A stretch of 12,176 nt of DNA from an uncultured Bacillus sp. Lineage in GTDB: Bacteria; Bacillota; Bacilli; Bacillales; Cytobacillaceae. The DNA lies in NCBI GenBank assembly GCA_937902115.1, contig CALGSR010000094.1, positions 1-12,176 on the forward strand, given 5' to 3'. Both the position numbers and the translations under genes were made by a program. Below, piece by piece: positions 1 to 7,184 of the stretch. Each line of letters begins with the position of its first letter. Positions within the stretch are counted from its first letter, which is position 1. A model generated the notes under the pieces. The model was not told the origin of the DNA. It was given only the letters and a program-made list of their open reading frames with translations, and ran no database searches.

Positions 1-1
1 G

Positions 2-415
2 AGGCTGGACTACCGTTTGCTATGGGAAGATGCGATGAAGAAGCATTTGATTCACTTAAATGAAAAGAAACCGGTCCTATTTTGCGGCGATTTAAATGTG
101 GCTCATCAAGAAATCGATTTAAAAAATTCAAAATCAAATATTGGCAATTCAGGTTTCACATATGAAGAACGGGGCAAAATGACATCCTTGCTTGATGCAG
201 GCTTTGTTGATAGTTTTCGTTATTTATATCCGAACCGTGGGGATGTATACAGCTGGTGGAGCTATATGAATAAAGTCCGTGAACGAAATATTGGGTGGCG
301 GATTGATTACTTTCTTGTATCAGAAAAAATAATAGATAAAATTAAAGATGCGCAAATCCATGGTGAAATATTGGGGAGCGATCACTGTCCAGTCTTATTG
401 GAAATAGATGTATAA
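2..415 (+). CDS. exoA: Exodeoxyribonuclease III (ExoA/XthA family), 3' part only
   Basis: This is the C-terminal half of an AP endonuclease / 3'-5' exonuclease of the exonuclease III family, which cleaves DNA at abasic sites in base excision repair. The frame is open from the left edge, so the true start lies outside the window; the TTG at 17 is internal. About 137 codons are present, against roughly 250 residues for the family, so close to half is missing. Visible family motifs are GDLNVAHQEID (the Asp/Asn metal and phosphate site), the GWRIDYFLVS block and the terminal GSDHCPV, which carries the catalytic Asp-His pair. The gene ends in TAA at 413-415 and is followed 11 bp later by a hairpin terminator, so it is the last gene of its transcript. 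Family assignment is secure. The symbol follows the Bacillus homologue. Confidence 0.93.
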   Translation, partial: RLDYRLLWEDAMKKHLIHLNEKKPVLFCGDLNVAHQEIDLKNSKSNIGNSGFTYEERGKMTSLLDAGFVDSFRYLYPNRGDVYSWWSYMNKVRERNIGWRIDYFLVSEKIIDKIKDAQIHGEILGSDHCPVLLEIDV

Positions 416-426
416 TCGTTTTTTAG

Positions 427-454
427 CAGTATGGCTCTGTCCATACTGTTTTTT
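427..454 (+). terminator. Rho-independent terminator after exoA
   Basis: An 8-bp perfect stem, CAGTATGG (427-434) and CCATACTG (441-448), closes a 6-nt loop and is followed by six T residues. It lies just after the exoA stop and ahead of the helicase promoter. Confidence 0.85.
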
Positions 455-479
455 ATTGATAATCAGGGGATAAATGTTT

Positions 480-508
480 TTGTCGAGAGAGAATAATAAT
501 GATATACT
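480..508 (+). promoter_or_regulatory. Sigma-A promoter for the helicase gene
   Basis: TTGTCG (480-485) and TATACT (503-508) are separated by 17 bp. A TG at 500-501 gives an extended -10 element (TGATATACT). It sits after the exoA terminator and about 60 bp before the helicase start, with no competing gene between. Confidence 0.6.
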
Positions 509-571
509 AATCTATATGGAACGTATGTTTGTATATGAGTTTATCTTTAAAAAGAGGGGGGAGATCTATTG

Positions 572-3124
572 ATGAAAATTGATTCTGTATATGAAATGGC
601 AGTTGAACGTACGAAGGATAAGGTCCGCGGCGATATTTTGCATTATTTGCAGGATAAAGAGAGATGTCCAGCGTTTGAAGATTATGAAATGGAACGAAGC
701 CATTACGTTGAACAAATTTGGGTGAATGTCTGGGTGAATCTGGCATCCAATCAAATCCCGCGTGCAGAGAAAAAGCAATTTTTAAGCACAAAAGGTTACG
801 AAGTTGAGGGCGTTGCTAAACAGATAATCAATAAACTCTTTCGTACTGAAATTAAAAGCTATCAACCATTTCCAGTTCATAAATGGCTCCTTGGGACATT
901 TTCCGGGAAGGTGGAACAGTGGGCGATCCTTTATGAACAGGCAAGAGAGGACTACCATCAGCAAGTTCAGGCACAGACATTAAGTGAAATGAAGCAAAAG
1001 TGTCAAAGTGAATTGACTGAAATACTCGATGATTTAATCAGAAAGCAACGCCATGTATTTTATTTACAGGCAAGAAAGATGATTGCTGATCAACTAAAGA
1101 AAGATATCGAGACGAAAGTAAAGTATCAAAGGGTAGATCCCTATTCCATTGAAGAGCCGTTAGTATCCCAAGGAACTTTTCAACAGCAGAATTATTTTAC
1201 AATGGCAGATTTTTTAGATGAGTTAACAGGGGATATCCATAAAGTATTAAATTGGAATCGTTATGAGTACTTATATGAGACATACTTCGATGTGTATGAA
1301 TCAAAAATAGACGAATTTATTTCCCAAGCTGTATTTGAAAAAATAAAGCTGTTACTGCCGCATGAAATGAGAGCTAGATATGATGAAGAAATACTCAATC
1401 ATGTTCTTTTAAGCGTATGGGAAGAATATATGGAGGATTTATCTGAAAGTTTTTTAGTGTTGTTAACTGACGAATTGATGGGTGACTTACTTCATCTTGC
1501 CCAAATTCCTTTTGATGAAGAATTACATCGGCAAAGATTTTTTACAGATATGAAACACCGAGAAGAAAGAAAAGCAGAGGAAAAGGCAAGAATTCAGCGC
1601 CAGAAGGAAGAAGAAGCCCGAATCCTAAATGAAATATTTGAAATGGAATATAGCCCGCCTGAGGGACGGAATATACGATATATCCTGCATATTGGAGAAA
1701 CTAACACTGGGAAAACGTATCATGCGCTGCAGAGAATGAAGCAGGCTCCAAGTGGATTATATCTTGCTCCACTGCGTTTACTAGCACTTGAAGTATATGA
1801 TTTACTGAATGAGGACGGGACTCTCTGCTCCTTGAAGACAGGAGAAGAAGAAAAAACTACACCTGAAGCTCGTCATATATCTTGTACGGTTGAAATGTTT
1901 CATGAAAAAGATTTCTATCATGTGGTTGTTATTGATGAATCCCAGATGATATCTGATAAAGATCGCGGGTATGCCTGGTATAAAGCCATTACAAAAATTC
2001 AGGCAGATGAGGTTCATATCATTGCAAGTTTAAATGCACGCGACATGCTTATCGGATTATTAGGAAACTCTGAAATTGAAATCATTGAATATAAGCGGGA
2101 TATTCCACTTGAAGTGGAAAAAAAGGCATTTAAAATTAAACAAGTAAAAAAAGGTGACGCCCTGATTTGTTTTTCACGAAAGAGAGTTCTTGAAACCGCA
2201 TCAAGACTGGAAAATGACGGTCATACCGTTAGCATGATTTATGGAAGCATGCCCCCTGAAACAAGGAAAAAACAGGTCTTGCGTTTCATTAATGGGGAAT
2301 CGGATGTTGTGGTGGCAACTGACGCAATTGGAATGGGGTTAAATCTACCCATACGCAGGATCGTCTTTTTGGAAAATCGAAAATTTGATGGTACTCGGAG
2401 ACGGCCGCTAACATCCCAAGAGGTAAAGCAAATTGCTGGAAGAGCTGGAAGAAAAGGACTGTATACGAGTGGAAAGGTAGCCTTTACTGAGGATATTAAA
2501 AAGATGGAAAACCTTTTATTACAGGAAGATGAACCGATCGACACATTTACGATTGCGCCCACAAGTCATATTTTTGAACGATTTCAAAAGTATTACCGAG
2601 ATCTTCAGACATTTTTTATCCTCTGGAGCAAATTTAAAAATCCAAAGGGTACAAAAAAAGCCTCTCTTTCAGATGAAAAAGAATTATATCGATTAGTACA
2701 AGGGACGGAATTAGAGGCACGTCTATCGCTAATTGATCTATATGGTCTATTGCATCTGCCGTTCTCATCAAGAGAGCCAGATTTGATAAGGCAGTGGAAA
2801 AAGACAGTAGAGTTTATAGTGAATGGTAAAGAACTACCGGAACCGAAAATTAAAAAACGCACATTGGAGGAACTAGAGCTGTCGTATAAGGCAGTTGGTC
2901 TGCATCTATTATTCCTGTATCGCTTAAATCAGCATACCAATGCTCTTTATTGGGAAAGGATCCGTGAGGAAATCAGCGATTTAGTTCATGAAAAGCTGAA
3001 AACTGAGGTGAAAAAGATGAGAAAGAAGTGCCGACAATGTAATAAGGTACTTCCTTGGGAACATCGTTATCCTATTTGCAATTCTTGTTATGAAACAAGA
3101 TACGAGGAACGCATTTACTTTTAA
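572..3124 (+). CDS. Suv3-type DExH-box RNA helicase with N-terminal extension and C-terminal Zn knuckle
   Basis: Predicted ATP-dependent RNA helicase of 850 residues, related to the mitochondrial Suv3 family. Residues 1 to about 365 are a charged, probably helical extension that I cannot assign, ending in a Lys/Glu/Arg-rich coiled-coil stretch near 330-355. The helicase core follows: motif I GETNTGKT from residue 375, motif Ia APLRLLALEVYD, motif II DESQ at 455-458 (DExH-like with Gln), motif V VATDAIGMGLNLP from 581, and motif VI QIAGRAGRKG from 620. The TVEMF segment and the LRLLA segment are typical of Suv3 rather than of cold-shock DEAD proteins. The C-terminus has CxxC-x12-CxxC (Cys 820, 823, 836, 839), a likely zinc site. 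The ATG at 572 is preferred because GGGGAG sits 8 nt upstream; a TTG at 569 would add one residue. Mitochondrial Suv3 works with an RNase or PNPase, but no nuclease gene is adjacent. The cellular role is unknown. Confidence 0.85.
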   Translation: MKIDSVYEMAVERTKDKVRGDILHYLQDKERCPAFEDYEMERSHYVEQIWVNVWVNLASNQIPRAEKKQFLSTKGYEVEGVAKQIINKLFRTEIKSYQPFPVHKWLLGTFSGKVEQWAILYEQAREDYHQQVQAQTLSEMKQKCQSELTEILDDLIRKQRHVFYLQARKMIADQLKKDIETKVKYQRVDPYSIEEPLVSQGTFQQQNYFTMADFLDELTGDIHKVLNWNRYEYLYETYFDVYESKIDEFISQAVFEKIKLLLPHEMRARYDEEILNHVLLSVWEEYMEDLSESFLVLLTDELMGDLLHLAQIPFDEELHRQRFFTDMKHREERKAEEKARIQRQKEEEARILNEIFEMEYSPPEGRNIRYILHIGETNTGKTYHALQRMKQAPSGLYLAPLRLLALEVYDLLNEDGTLCSLKTGEEEKTTPEARHISCTVEMFHEKDFYHVVVIDESQMISDKDRGYAWYKAITKIQADEVHIIASLNARDMLIGLLGNSEIEIIEYKRDIPLEVEKKAFKIKQVKKGDALICFSRKRVLETASRLENDGHTVSMIYGSMPPETRKKQVLRFINGESDVVVATDAIGMGLNLPIRRIVFLENRKFDGTRRRPLTSQEVKQIAGRAGRKGLYTSGKVAFTEDIKKMENLLLQEDEPIDTFTIAPTSHIFERFQKYYRDLQTFFILWSKFKNPKGTKKASLSDEKELYRLVQGTELEARLSLIDLYGLLHLPFSSREPDLIRQWKKTVEFIVNGKELPEPKIKKRTLEELELSYKAVGLHLLFLYRLNQHTNALYWERIREEISDLVHEKLKTEVKKMRKKCRQCNKVLPWEHRYPICNSCYETRYEERIYF

Positions 3125-3153
3125 GTGAGTAAAAGTGTTTGTTTTTATTGCAG

Positions 3154-3182
3154 TTGACTCCAAATATCTAGTAAAGTATGAT
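3154..3182 (+). promoter_or_regulatory. Near-consensus sigma-A promoter for the DUF59 gene
   Basis: TTGACT (3154-3159) and TATGAT (3177-3182) are separated by exactly 17 bp. Each hexamer has one mismatch to the sigma-A consensus. It lies in the gap between the helicase stop and the DUF59 start and implies a leader of about 105 nt. Confidence 0.75.
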
Positions 3183-3223
3183 TTTTATCACAAAAATTAA
3201 ATAAATTGTTTGCTATATTGTAG

Positions 3224-3240
3224 TTGAGAAATAATCTCAA
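3224..3240 (+). promoter_or_regulatory. Palindrome upstream of the DUF59 gene, possible Fur-like operator
   Basis: Perfect 6-bp inverted repeat TTGAGA (3224-3229) and TCTCAA (3235-3240) around AATAA. The inner 15 bp (3225-3239) match the Bacillus Fur core TGATAATNATTATCA at 10 of 14 defined positions by eye. It also overlaps a possible second -10 element (AATAAT, 3230-3235) lying 18 bp from TTGTTT (3206-3211). A function is plausible but not shown. Confidence 0.35.
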
Positions 3241-3295
3241 TGAAAGTAGTGAAGGATATAAAGATAGGATAAAGTATATTAGATGAGGTGAGTAA

Positions 3296-3610
3296 ATGAG
3301 TAAAGAATTAGTTGAACGTATCTATGAAATCCTCGAGGAAGTTGTGGATCCGGAACTGGGGATCGATATTGTTAATTTGGGTCTAGTTTATGAGGTGGAG
3401 GTCAATGAAGAGAAAGAAGCCACGATTAAAATGACGATGACATCAATGGGCTGCCCAATGGCAGGGCAAATTATGGCTGATTCAAAAATTAAGCTTTCTA
3501 TTAATCTAAAGGAGCTGACAAGTATTCAAATCGACCTTGTGTGGAGTCCGCCATGGGGAAAAGAACATATGTCACGTTATGCAAAAATCGCTCTAGGAAT
3601 CCATGAGTAA
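3296..3610 (+). CDS. MIP18/DUF59 family metal-sulfur cluster assembly protein (YitW/SufT-like)
   Basis: Small cytosolic protein of 104 residues belonging to the MIP18/DUF59 family, whose members help assemble or deliver Fe-S clusters. The family pattern is clear: VDPELGIDIVNLGLVYEV near the N-terminus, the conserved Cys in TSMGCPMAGQI in the middle, and the SPPWGKEHMSRYAKIALGI tail that is nearly the same as I recall for Bacillus YitW. Length matches the family. The ATG start is supported by GAGGTG at 3285-3290. The gene is monocistronic: it has its own strong promoter and a terminator right after the stop. The related PaaD protein of phenylacetate degradation belongs to the same superfamily, but the sequence here looks like the housekeeping YitW form. 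I infer no direct role in the adjacent meta-pathway operon, although several ring-attacking enzymes carry Fe-S clusters. Confidence 0.88.
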   Translation: MSKELVERIYEILEEVVDPELGIDIVNLGLVYEVEVNEEKEATIKMTMTSMGCPMAGQIMADSKIKLSINLKELTSIQIDLVWSPPWGKEHMSRYAKIALGIHE

Positions 3611-3611
3611 T

Positions 3612-3660
3612 AAAAAAGCCACCTTGTCTGGTAATCATATCAGGCAAGGTGGCTTTTTTT
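3612..3660. terminator. Bidirectional terminator between convergent genes
   Basis: Stem of 13 pairs, including one G-T: GCCACCTTGTCTG (3618-3630) with CAGGCAAGGTGGC (3641-3653), around a 10-nt loop. An A-run precedes it and a T-run follows, so it can terminate the DUF59 gene on the plus strand and the iclR-type gene on the minus strand. Confidence 0.92.
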
Positions 3661-3666
3661 ATAATC

Positions 3667-4443
3667 TTATTTGATATATCCCATATTCTGTGAAATTTCA
3701 AGGCTGGCACTCATAACCTTTTTTGCAATTGACGGAATTTTATGTTGCTGGATTCTCTGTTTAGGCCCTACAACGGAAAGAGCAGCAATGACTTTGCCGG
3801 TATAATCGTAGATGGGAGCGGCAATTGTAATAACACCTTCAGAAAACTCCTCAACACTATATGCATAACCCATTTTCCTTATTTCTTTAAGATGCGCCCG
3901 AAATTTATCTGGATCCGTAATTGTGTTTTTTGTGTATTTCTCTAAGCCGTTAGCGATAATTGCTTCAACAACATCATCACTAGAATAAGCCATGATGACC
4001 TTTCCAGAACTTGTACAGTAGGCTGGATTTCTTTTTCCGACATGGGTTAAAAAGCGAACGGGATGATTACATTCAACCTTCTGCAAATAGATGACTTCTA
4101 AATGATCAATGATAGAAATATGGGCTGTTTCACCGATACTTTCCACTAATTGATTAAGAACGGGCTGTGACTCTTTATAAATGTCCATATTGCTGTTAAT
4201 AATCCCACTAAGAGTCAGGAGCGAAAAGCCTAAGCGGTATTTCTTTGTTTCCGGATCTTTATAAACAAACCCTTCACTTGCTAATGTTGACATTGTTCTG
4301 CTAACCGTACTTTTGTTTAATCCCAATGAAGCGGAAATATCACTTATCTTTTTTTCTGGTTCATCCATGGTAAAGCTGTTTAATATTCGCAAGGCATTTT
4401 TTACAGACGAAAGATAATTCCCACCTGAAGACTTCGATTCCAT
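3667..4443 (-). CDS. IclR-family transcriptional regulator of the meta-pathway operon
   Basis: Predicted DNA-binding regulator of 258 residues. Residues about 11-70 form the winged helix-turn-helix: SSVKNALRILNSF, then DISASLGLNKSTVSRTMSTL as the recognition region, then GFVYKDPETKKYRLG as the wing. The remainder is the IclR effector domain, with ETAHISIIDHLEVIYLQKVE, GKRNPAYCTSSGKVIMAY and GVITIAAPIYDYTGKVIAALSVVGP. The ATG at 4443 is preferred because GGAGGAG lies 7 nt upstream; reading further upstream would add 24 residues rich in Tyr and Thr that do not resemble the family. IclR proteins often control aromatic catabolism and autoregulate. It is divergent from the 2-hydroxymuconic semialdehyde dehydrogenase gene with a 290-bp gap, so I infer that it controls that operon. 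Repressor versus activator cannot be told. The inducer is unknown, though a pathway intermediate is likely. Confidence 0.9.
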   Translation of the reverse strand: MESKSSGGNYLSSVKNALRILNSFTMDEPEKKISDISASLGLNKSTVSRTMSTLASEGFVYKDPETKKYRLGFSLLTLSGIINSNMDIYKESQPVLNQLVESIGETAHISIIDHLEVIYLQKVECNHPVRFLTHVGKRNPAYCTSSGKVIMAYSSDDVVEAIIANGLEKYTKNTITDPDKFRAHLKEIRKMGYAYSVEEFSEGVITIAAPIYDYTGKVIAALSVVGPKQRIQQHKIPSIAKKVMSASLEISQNMGYIK

Positions 4444-4473
4444 TTTAACTCCTCCTGTATAATAATTATATTG

Positions 4474-4505
4474 CGTATATAAAAACGTAGTTGCTCTATA
4501 CGAAA
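4474..4505. promoter_or_regulatory. Candidate operator A in the iclR promoter region
   Basis: GTAGTTGCTCTATACGAAA at 4487-4505 matches, in reverse complement, the segment 4633-4648 near the dehydrogenase gene at 14 of 16 positions over GTTGCTCTATnnGAAA. The site also contains an inverted repeat CGTATA (4474-4479) / TATACG (4497-4502). It lies 44-62 bp upstream of the regulator start, where an autoregulatory site would be expected. The link to the IclR protein is inferred from position and repetition. Confidence 0.5.
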
Positions 4506-4631
4506 AATATATCAAAAATGAGAGAAGAATGAAAGGAGAAATTAAGGTATAATAATAGATATATATGGAAAACTACAAATGCTTTATAAATTTTTAAAAA
4601 GTTTTAAAAAAAGTTCAAAATATTATTACTG

Positions 4632-4668
4632 GTTTCACATAGAGCAACATGGTAGTTGTATGTGAAAC
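4632..4668. promoter_or_regulatory. Candidate operators B and C: long inverted repeat upstream of the dehydrogenase gene
   Basis: Perfect 10-bp arms GTTTCACATA (4632-4641) and TATGTGAAAC (4659-4668), with inner arms CAAC (4645-4648) and GTTG (4655-4658). The left half, read on the minus strand, is GTTGCTCTATGTGAAA. The right half on the plus strand is GTAGTTGTATGTGAAA, which is the same motif lacking CTC. Both resemble site A near the regulator gene. It ends 65 bp before the dehydrogenase start. It could act as operator DNA or, if transcribed, as a leader hairpin; no T-run follows, so it is not a terminator. Confidence 0.55.
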
Positions 4669-4733
4669 TAGGAACCGATATCATGAAGACATGAACAGCA
4701 TTTATTATTGAAAATTTAGGGAGGAATATACTA

Positions 4734-6221
4734 ATGTCAGTAGAAACTAAAAGTACAATTGTAACACCTTCTGTTAAAGCCTTTGATTGTAAACATTTTA
4801 TCGATGGAAAATTCGTTGATTCTTTAGATGGAAAAACGTTTAATAATGTAAACCCTGTAACAGAAGAAGTATATGGAACAGTTGCCGAAGGCAGTGCGCC
4901 AGAAATCGATTTAGCGGTTGCAGCTGCTAAACGTGCTTTTGAAGAAGGTCCTTGGGGAAAAATGAGCACACAAGAGCGTTCAAATATTATCCGTAAAATT
5001 GGTGATATTCTTTTAGAACGTCAAGAAGAAATTGCGCAATTAGAATCACTTGATACTGGTAAACATCTTAAATTCTCTCGTCACGTAGATGCACCACGTG
5101 CACCGAAGAACTTCCATTTCTTTGCGGACTATATGATGTCTGTCGGAACAGAATCATATCAAGATGAAAACAATGGTGCGCTTAACTACGGTTATCGCCG
5201 TCCAATCGGGGTTGTTGGTTTAATTCAACCATGGAACCTGCCTTTATTCTTATTAACATGGAAATTGGCACCGGCTTTAGCTGCAGGAAATACAGTTGTA
5301 ATTAAACCGTCTGAATTAACTCCAATGACAGCAACAGTATTAATGGAAATTTGTAAAGATGCCGGCGTTCCAGACGGAGTTGTAAACTTGGTTCACGGAT
5401 TTGGACAAGGTGCAGGAAGTGCAATTAATAAACATCCTGATATCGCTGGAATCGGCTTTATCGGACAAGTATCTACAGGTTCTAGAATCATGGCAGAAGC
5501 TGCTCCAACATTGAAAAAGCTTTCTTTCGAATTAGGTGGTAAAAACCCTAACGTCATCTTTGCGGATGTAGATATTGATGAAGTTGTTGATGGAACCATC
5601 CGTTCCAGCTTCACAAACCAAGGGGAAGTTTGTGTAAGTGGTACAAGAATTTATGTAGAGCGCCCAATTTATGATGAATTCGTTGAAAAATTCGCTGCAA
5701 AAACAAGAGCATTAAAAGTCGGCGATCCATTTGATATGGAAAATGACCAAGGTGCATTAGTAGCGAAAGTACACTATGATAAGGTTATGAGCTACTTGAA
5801 AATTGCCGAAGAAGAAGGCGGCACTTTCGTAACAGGTGGCGGCCGTCCTGAAGGATTGGATAAAGGTTATTACGTTCAACCAACAATTGTTACTGGTTTG
5901 GACGACAATTCTCGACTTGTTCGTGAAGAAATCTTTGGACCTGTTGTTGTTGTTCTTCCATTCGATACAGAAGAAGAAGTTATTGCCAAAGCAAACGATA
6001 CTCGTATGGGCTTAAGCAATACAATCTGGACAAATGATATCCGTCGTGCACACCGTGTAGCACAACAAATTGAATCAGGTCTTTCTTATATCAACTGCTG
6101 GTTCTTACGTGACCTTCGTACTCCATTTGGTGGAACAAAAGACAGTGGTCTTGGCCGTGTCGGCGGTGTACACAGCTGGGAATTCTACACAGAAATTACA
6201 AACATTTGCGTAAAGCTATAA
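4734..6221 (+). CDS. 2-hydroxymuconic semialdehyde dehydrogenase (XylG/DmpC-like)
   Basis: NAD-dependent aldehyde dehydrogenase of 495 residues, the usual length. It is predicted to oxidise 2-hydroxymuconic semialdehyde, the product of catechol 2,3-cleavage, to the dienol form of 4-oxalocrotonate. Catalytic residues are all visible: Asn168 in QPWNLPL, Glu266 in SFELGGKNP and nucleophile Cys300 in GEVCVSG. The cofactor loop reads FIGQVSTG instead of the common FTGS form, which fits this subfamily. The ending LRTPFGGTKDSGLGR followed by GGVHSWEFYTEITNICVKL is characteristic of hydroxymuconic and aminomuconic semialdehyde dehydrogenases. AGGGAGGA at 4718-4725 supports the ATG. The three downstream genes are the next steps of the same branch, which favours the hydroxymuconic substrate; 2-aminomuconic semialdehyde remains possible, but no deaminase gene is near. 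A terminator hairpin follows the stop, so this gene may be made in excess of the rest. Confidence 0.9.
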   Translation: MSVETKSTIVTPSVKAFDCKHFIDGKFVDSLDGKTFNNVNPVTEEVYGTVAEGSAPEIDLAVAAAKRAFEEGPWGKMSTQERSNIIRKIGDILLERQEEIAQLESLDTGKHLKFSRHVDAPRAPKNFHFFADYMMSVGTESYQDENNGALNYGYRRPIGVVGLIQPWNLPLFLLTWKLAPALAAGNTVVIKPSELTPMTATVLMEICKDAGVPDGVVNLVHGFGQGAGSAINKHPDIAGIGFIGQVSTGSRIMAEAAPTLKKLSFELGGKNPNVIFADVDIDEVVDGTIRSSFTNQGEVCVSGTRIYVERPIYDEFVEKFAAKTRALKVGDPFDMENDQGALVAKVHYDKVMSYLKIAEEEGGTFVTGGGRPEGLDKGYYVQPTIVTGLDDNSRLVREEIFGPVVVVLPFDTEEEVIAKANDTRMGLSNTIWTNDIRRAHRVAQQIESGLSYINCWFLRDLRTPFGGTKDSGLGRVGGVHSWEFYTEITNICVKL

Positions 6222-6246
6222 TTATTAGCTTGTTCATAACAAATAT

Positions 6247-6285
6247 ATTGCACGGTTAACACTCGTTTGACCGTGCAATGTTTTT
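6247..6285 (+). terminator. Intra-operon terminator after the dehydrogenase gene
   Basis: Perfect 10-bp stem ATTGCACGGT (6247-6256) and ACCGTGCAAT (6270-6279), followed by GTTTTT. It sits between functionally linked genes with no clear new promoter after it, so it probably acts as a partial (attenuating) terminator. I looked for a promoter between 6286 and 6356 and found only weak matches. Confidence 0.75.
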
Positions 6286-6356
6286 GAGAGTAGATATTAT
6301 ATTCATAAAATTTGTGGTATTCTATGAATGAATACATAGAGAAAGGAAGATTTGCA

Positions 6357-7133
6357 TTGACTAAAATTCAAGATTTCGCAGCTAAATTATTGCAGGCAGA
6401 AGCTACTCAAACAGGAATCGATCCCCTTACAGCACAAGACTCAACAATTACAGTCCAAGAGGCGTATCAGATTCAAATAGAAAACATCAACAAAAAGGTA
6501 GCCGAAGGCCAAAGAATCATCGGGAAGAAGATTGGTTTAACTTCTGATCCAGTACAGAAAATGCTGGGAGTTAATGAGCCGGACTACGGTCATTTATTAG
6601 ATTCGATGATTGTTGAAAATGGCGGAACGATTGATACAAAAACAATGCTTCAACCAAAAGTTGAAGGTGAAATTGCCTTTATTCTTAAAAAAGATTTAAA
6701 AGGACCGAATGTTACAGCTCTTGATGTAATTCAAGCAACTGATTATGTTGTACCTGCTTTAGAAATCGTTGACAGCCGTGTACAAGATTGGAAAATCAAA
6801 ATTCAAGATACAGTTGCCGATAATGCATCTTGTGGTTTATTAGTATTAGGCGGAAAACCAACTAAGATTGAAGATATCGATATTGAATTACTTGGTATGG
6901 TATTATTACAAAACGGTGAAGTTGCGAATACAGGTGTTGGTGCAGCTGTTCAGGGAAGCCCTGCAACAAGTATTGCTTGGTTAGCAAATCGTTTAGCTGA
7001 CTACGATATTACCCTTAAAGCTGGTGAAATCATTCTTTCTGGTGCTCTTTCAGGTATGGTTAATGCAGAAGCAGGAAATAATTTCACAGCTAGATTTGCT
7101 CATATTGGACAAGTTAGCGTTAACTTTAAATAA
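6357..7133 (+). CDS. 2-oxopent-4-enoate hydratase (XylJ/DmpE/MhpD-like)
   Basis: Predicted hydratase of 258 residues that adds water to 2-hydroxypenta-2,4-dienoate (2-oxopent-4-enoate) to give 4-hydroxy-2-oxovalerate. It belongs to the metal-dependent hydratase/decarboxylase group of the fumarylacetoacetase-like superfamily. Metal-ligand motifs PKVEGEIAF and PALEIVDSR are present. The block VQDWKIKIQDTVADNASCGL is the signature separating the hydratase from the decarboxylase, and it matches DmpE/MhpD closely. Start choice: TTG at 6357 has AAAGGAAG 7 nt upstream and gives the usual length. An ATG at 6324 and a TTG at 6312 are in frame, but I see no Shine-Dalgarno sequence for them, and they would overlap the expected leader. 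It lies 71 bp after the intra-operon terminator and 51 bp before its decarboxylase paralogue. In Proteobacteria these two proteins form a complex. Confidence 0.88.
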   Translation: MTKIQDFAAKLLQAEATQTGIDPLTAQDSTITVQEAYQIQIENINKKVAEGQRIIGKKIGLTSDPVQKMLGVNEPDYGHLLDSMIVENGGTIDTKTMLQPKVEGEIAFILKKDLKGPNVTALDVIQATDYVVPALEIVDSRVQDWKIKIQDTVADNASCGLLVLGGKPTKIEDIDIELLGMVLLQNGEVANTGVGAAVQGSPATSIAWLANRLADYDITLKAGEIILSGALSGMVNAEAGNNFTARFAHIGQVSVNFK

Positions 7134-7184
7134 TTCTGAACGAAACTAATAAAAATCAATACATCGCTTCTAGGAGGAATTTTA

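Noticed and set aside
507..964. Minus-strand reading frames of 60-94 residues under the helicase gene start
   Set aside because: They lie antisense to a clear helicase frame, lack ribosome binding sites and have no recognisable motif.
4444..4515. Longer IclR start at 4515
   Set aside because: The added 24 residues do not resemble the family, overlap the probable promoter and operator, and lack a Shine-Dalgarno site, while ATG 4443 has GGAGGAG.
4540..4626. Promoter for the dehydrogenase operon around TATAAT (4548-4553) or TATTAT (4621-4626)
   Set aside because: The -10-like boxes are good but no acceptable -35 lies at 16-18 bp. The promoter may need activation, so I did not place it.
4660..4690. 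Catabolite-responsive element (cre) near the dehydrogenase gene
   Set aside because: No sequence fits WTGNAANCGNWNNCW well; the central CG is missing where the flanks match.
6312..6356. Earlier hydratase starts (TTG 6312, ATG 6324)
   Set aside because: No ribosome binding site fits them. TTG 6357 has AAAGGAAG and gives the usual length.
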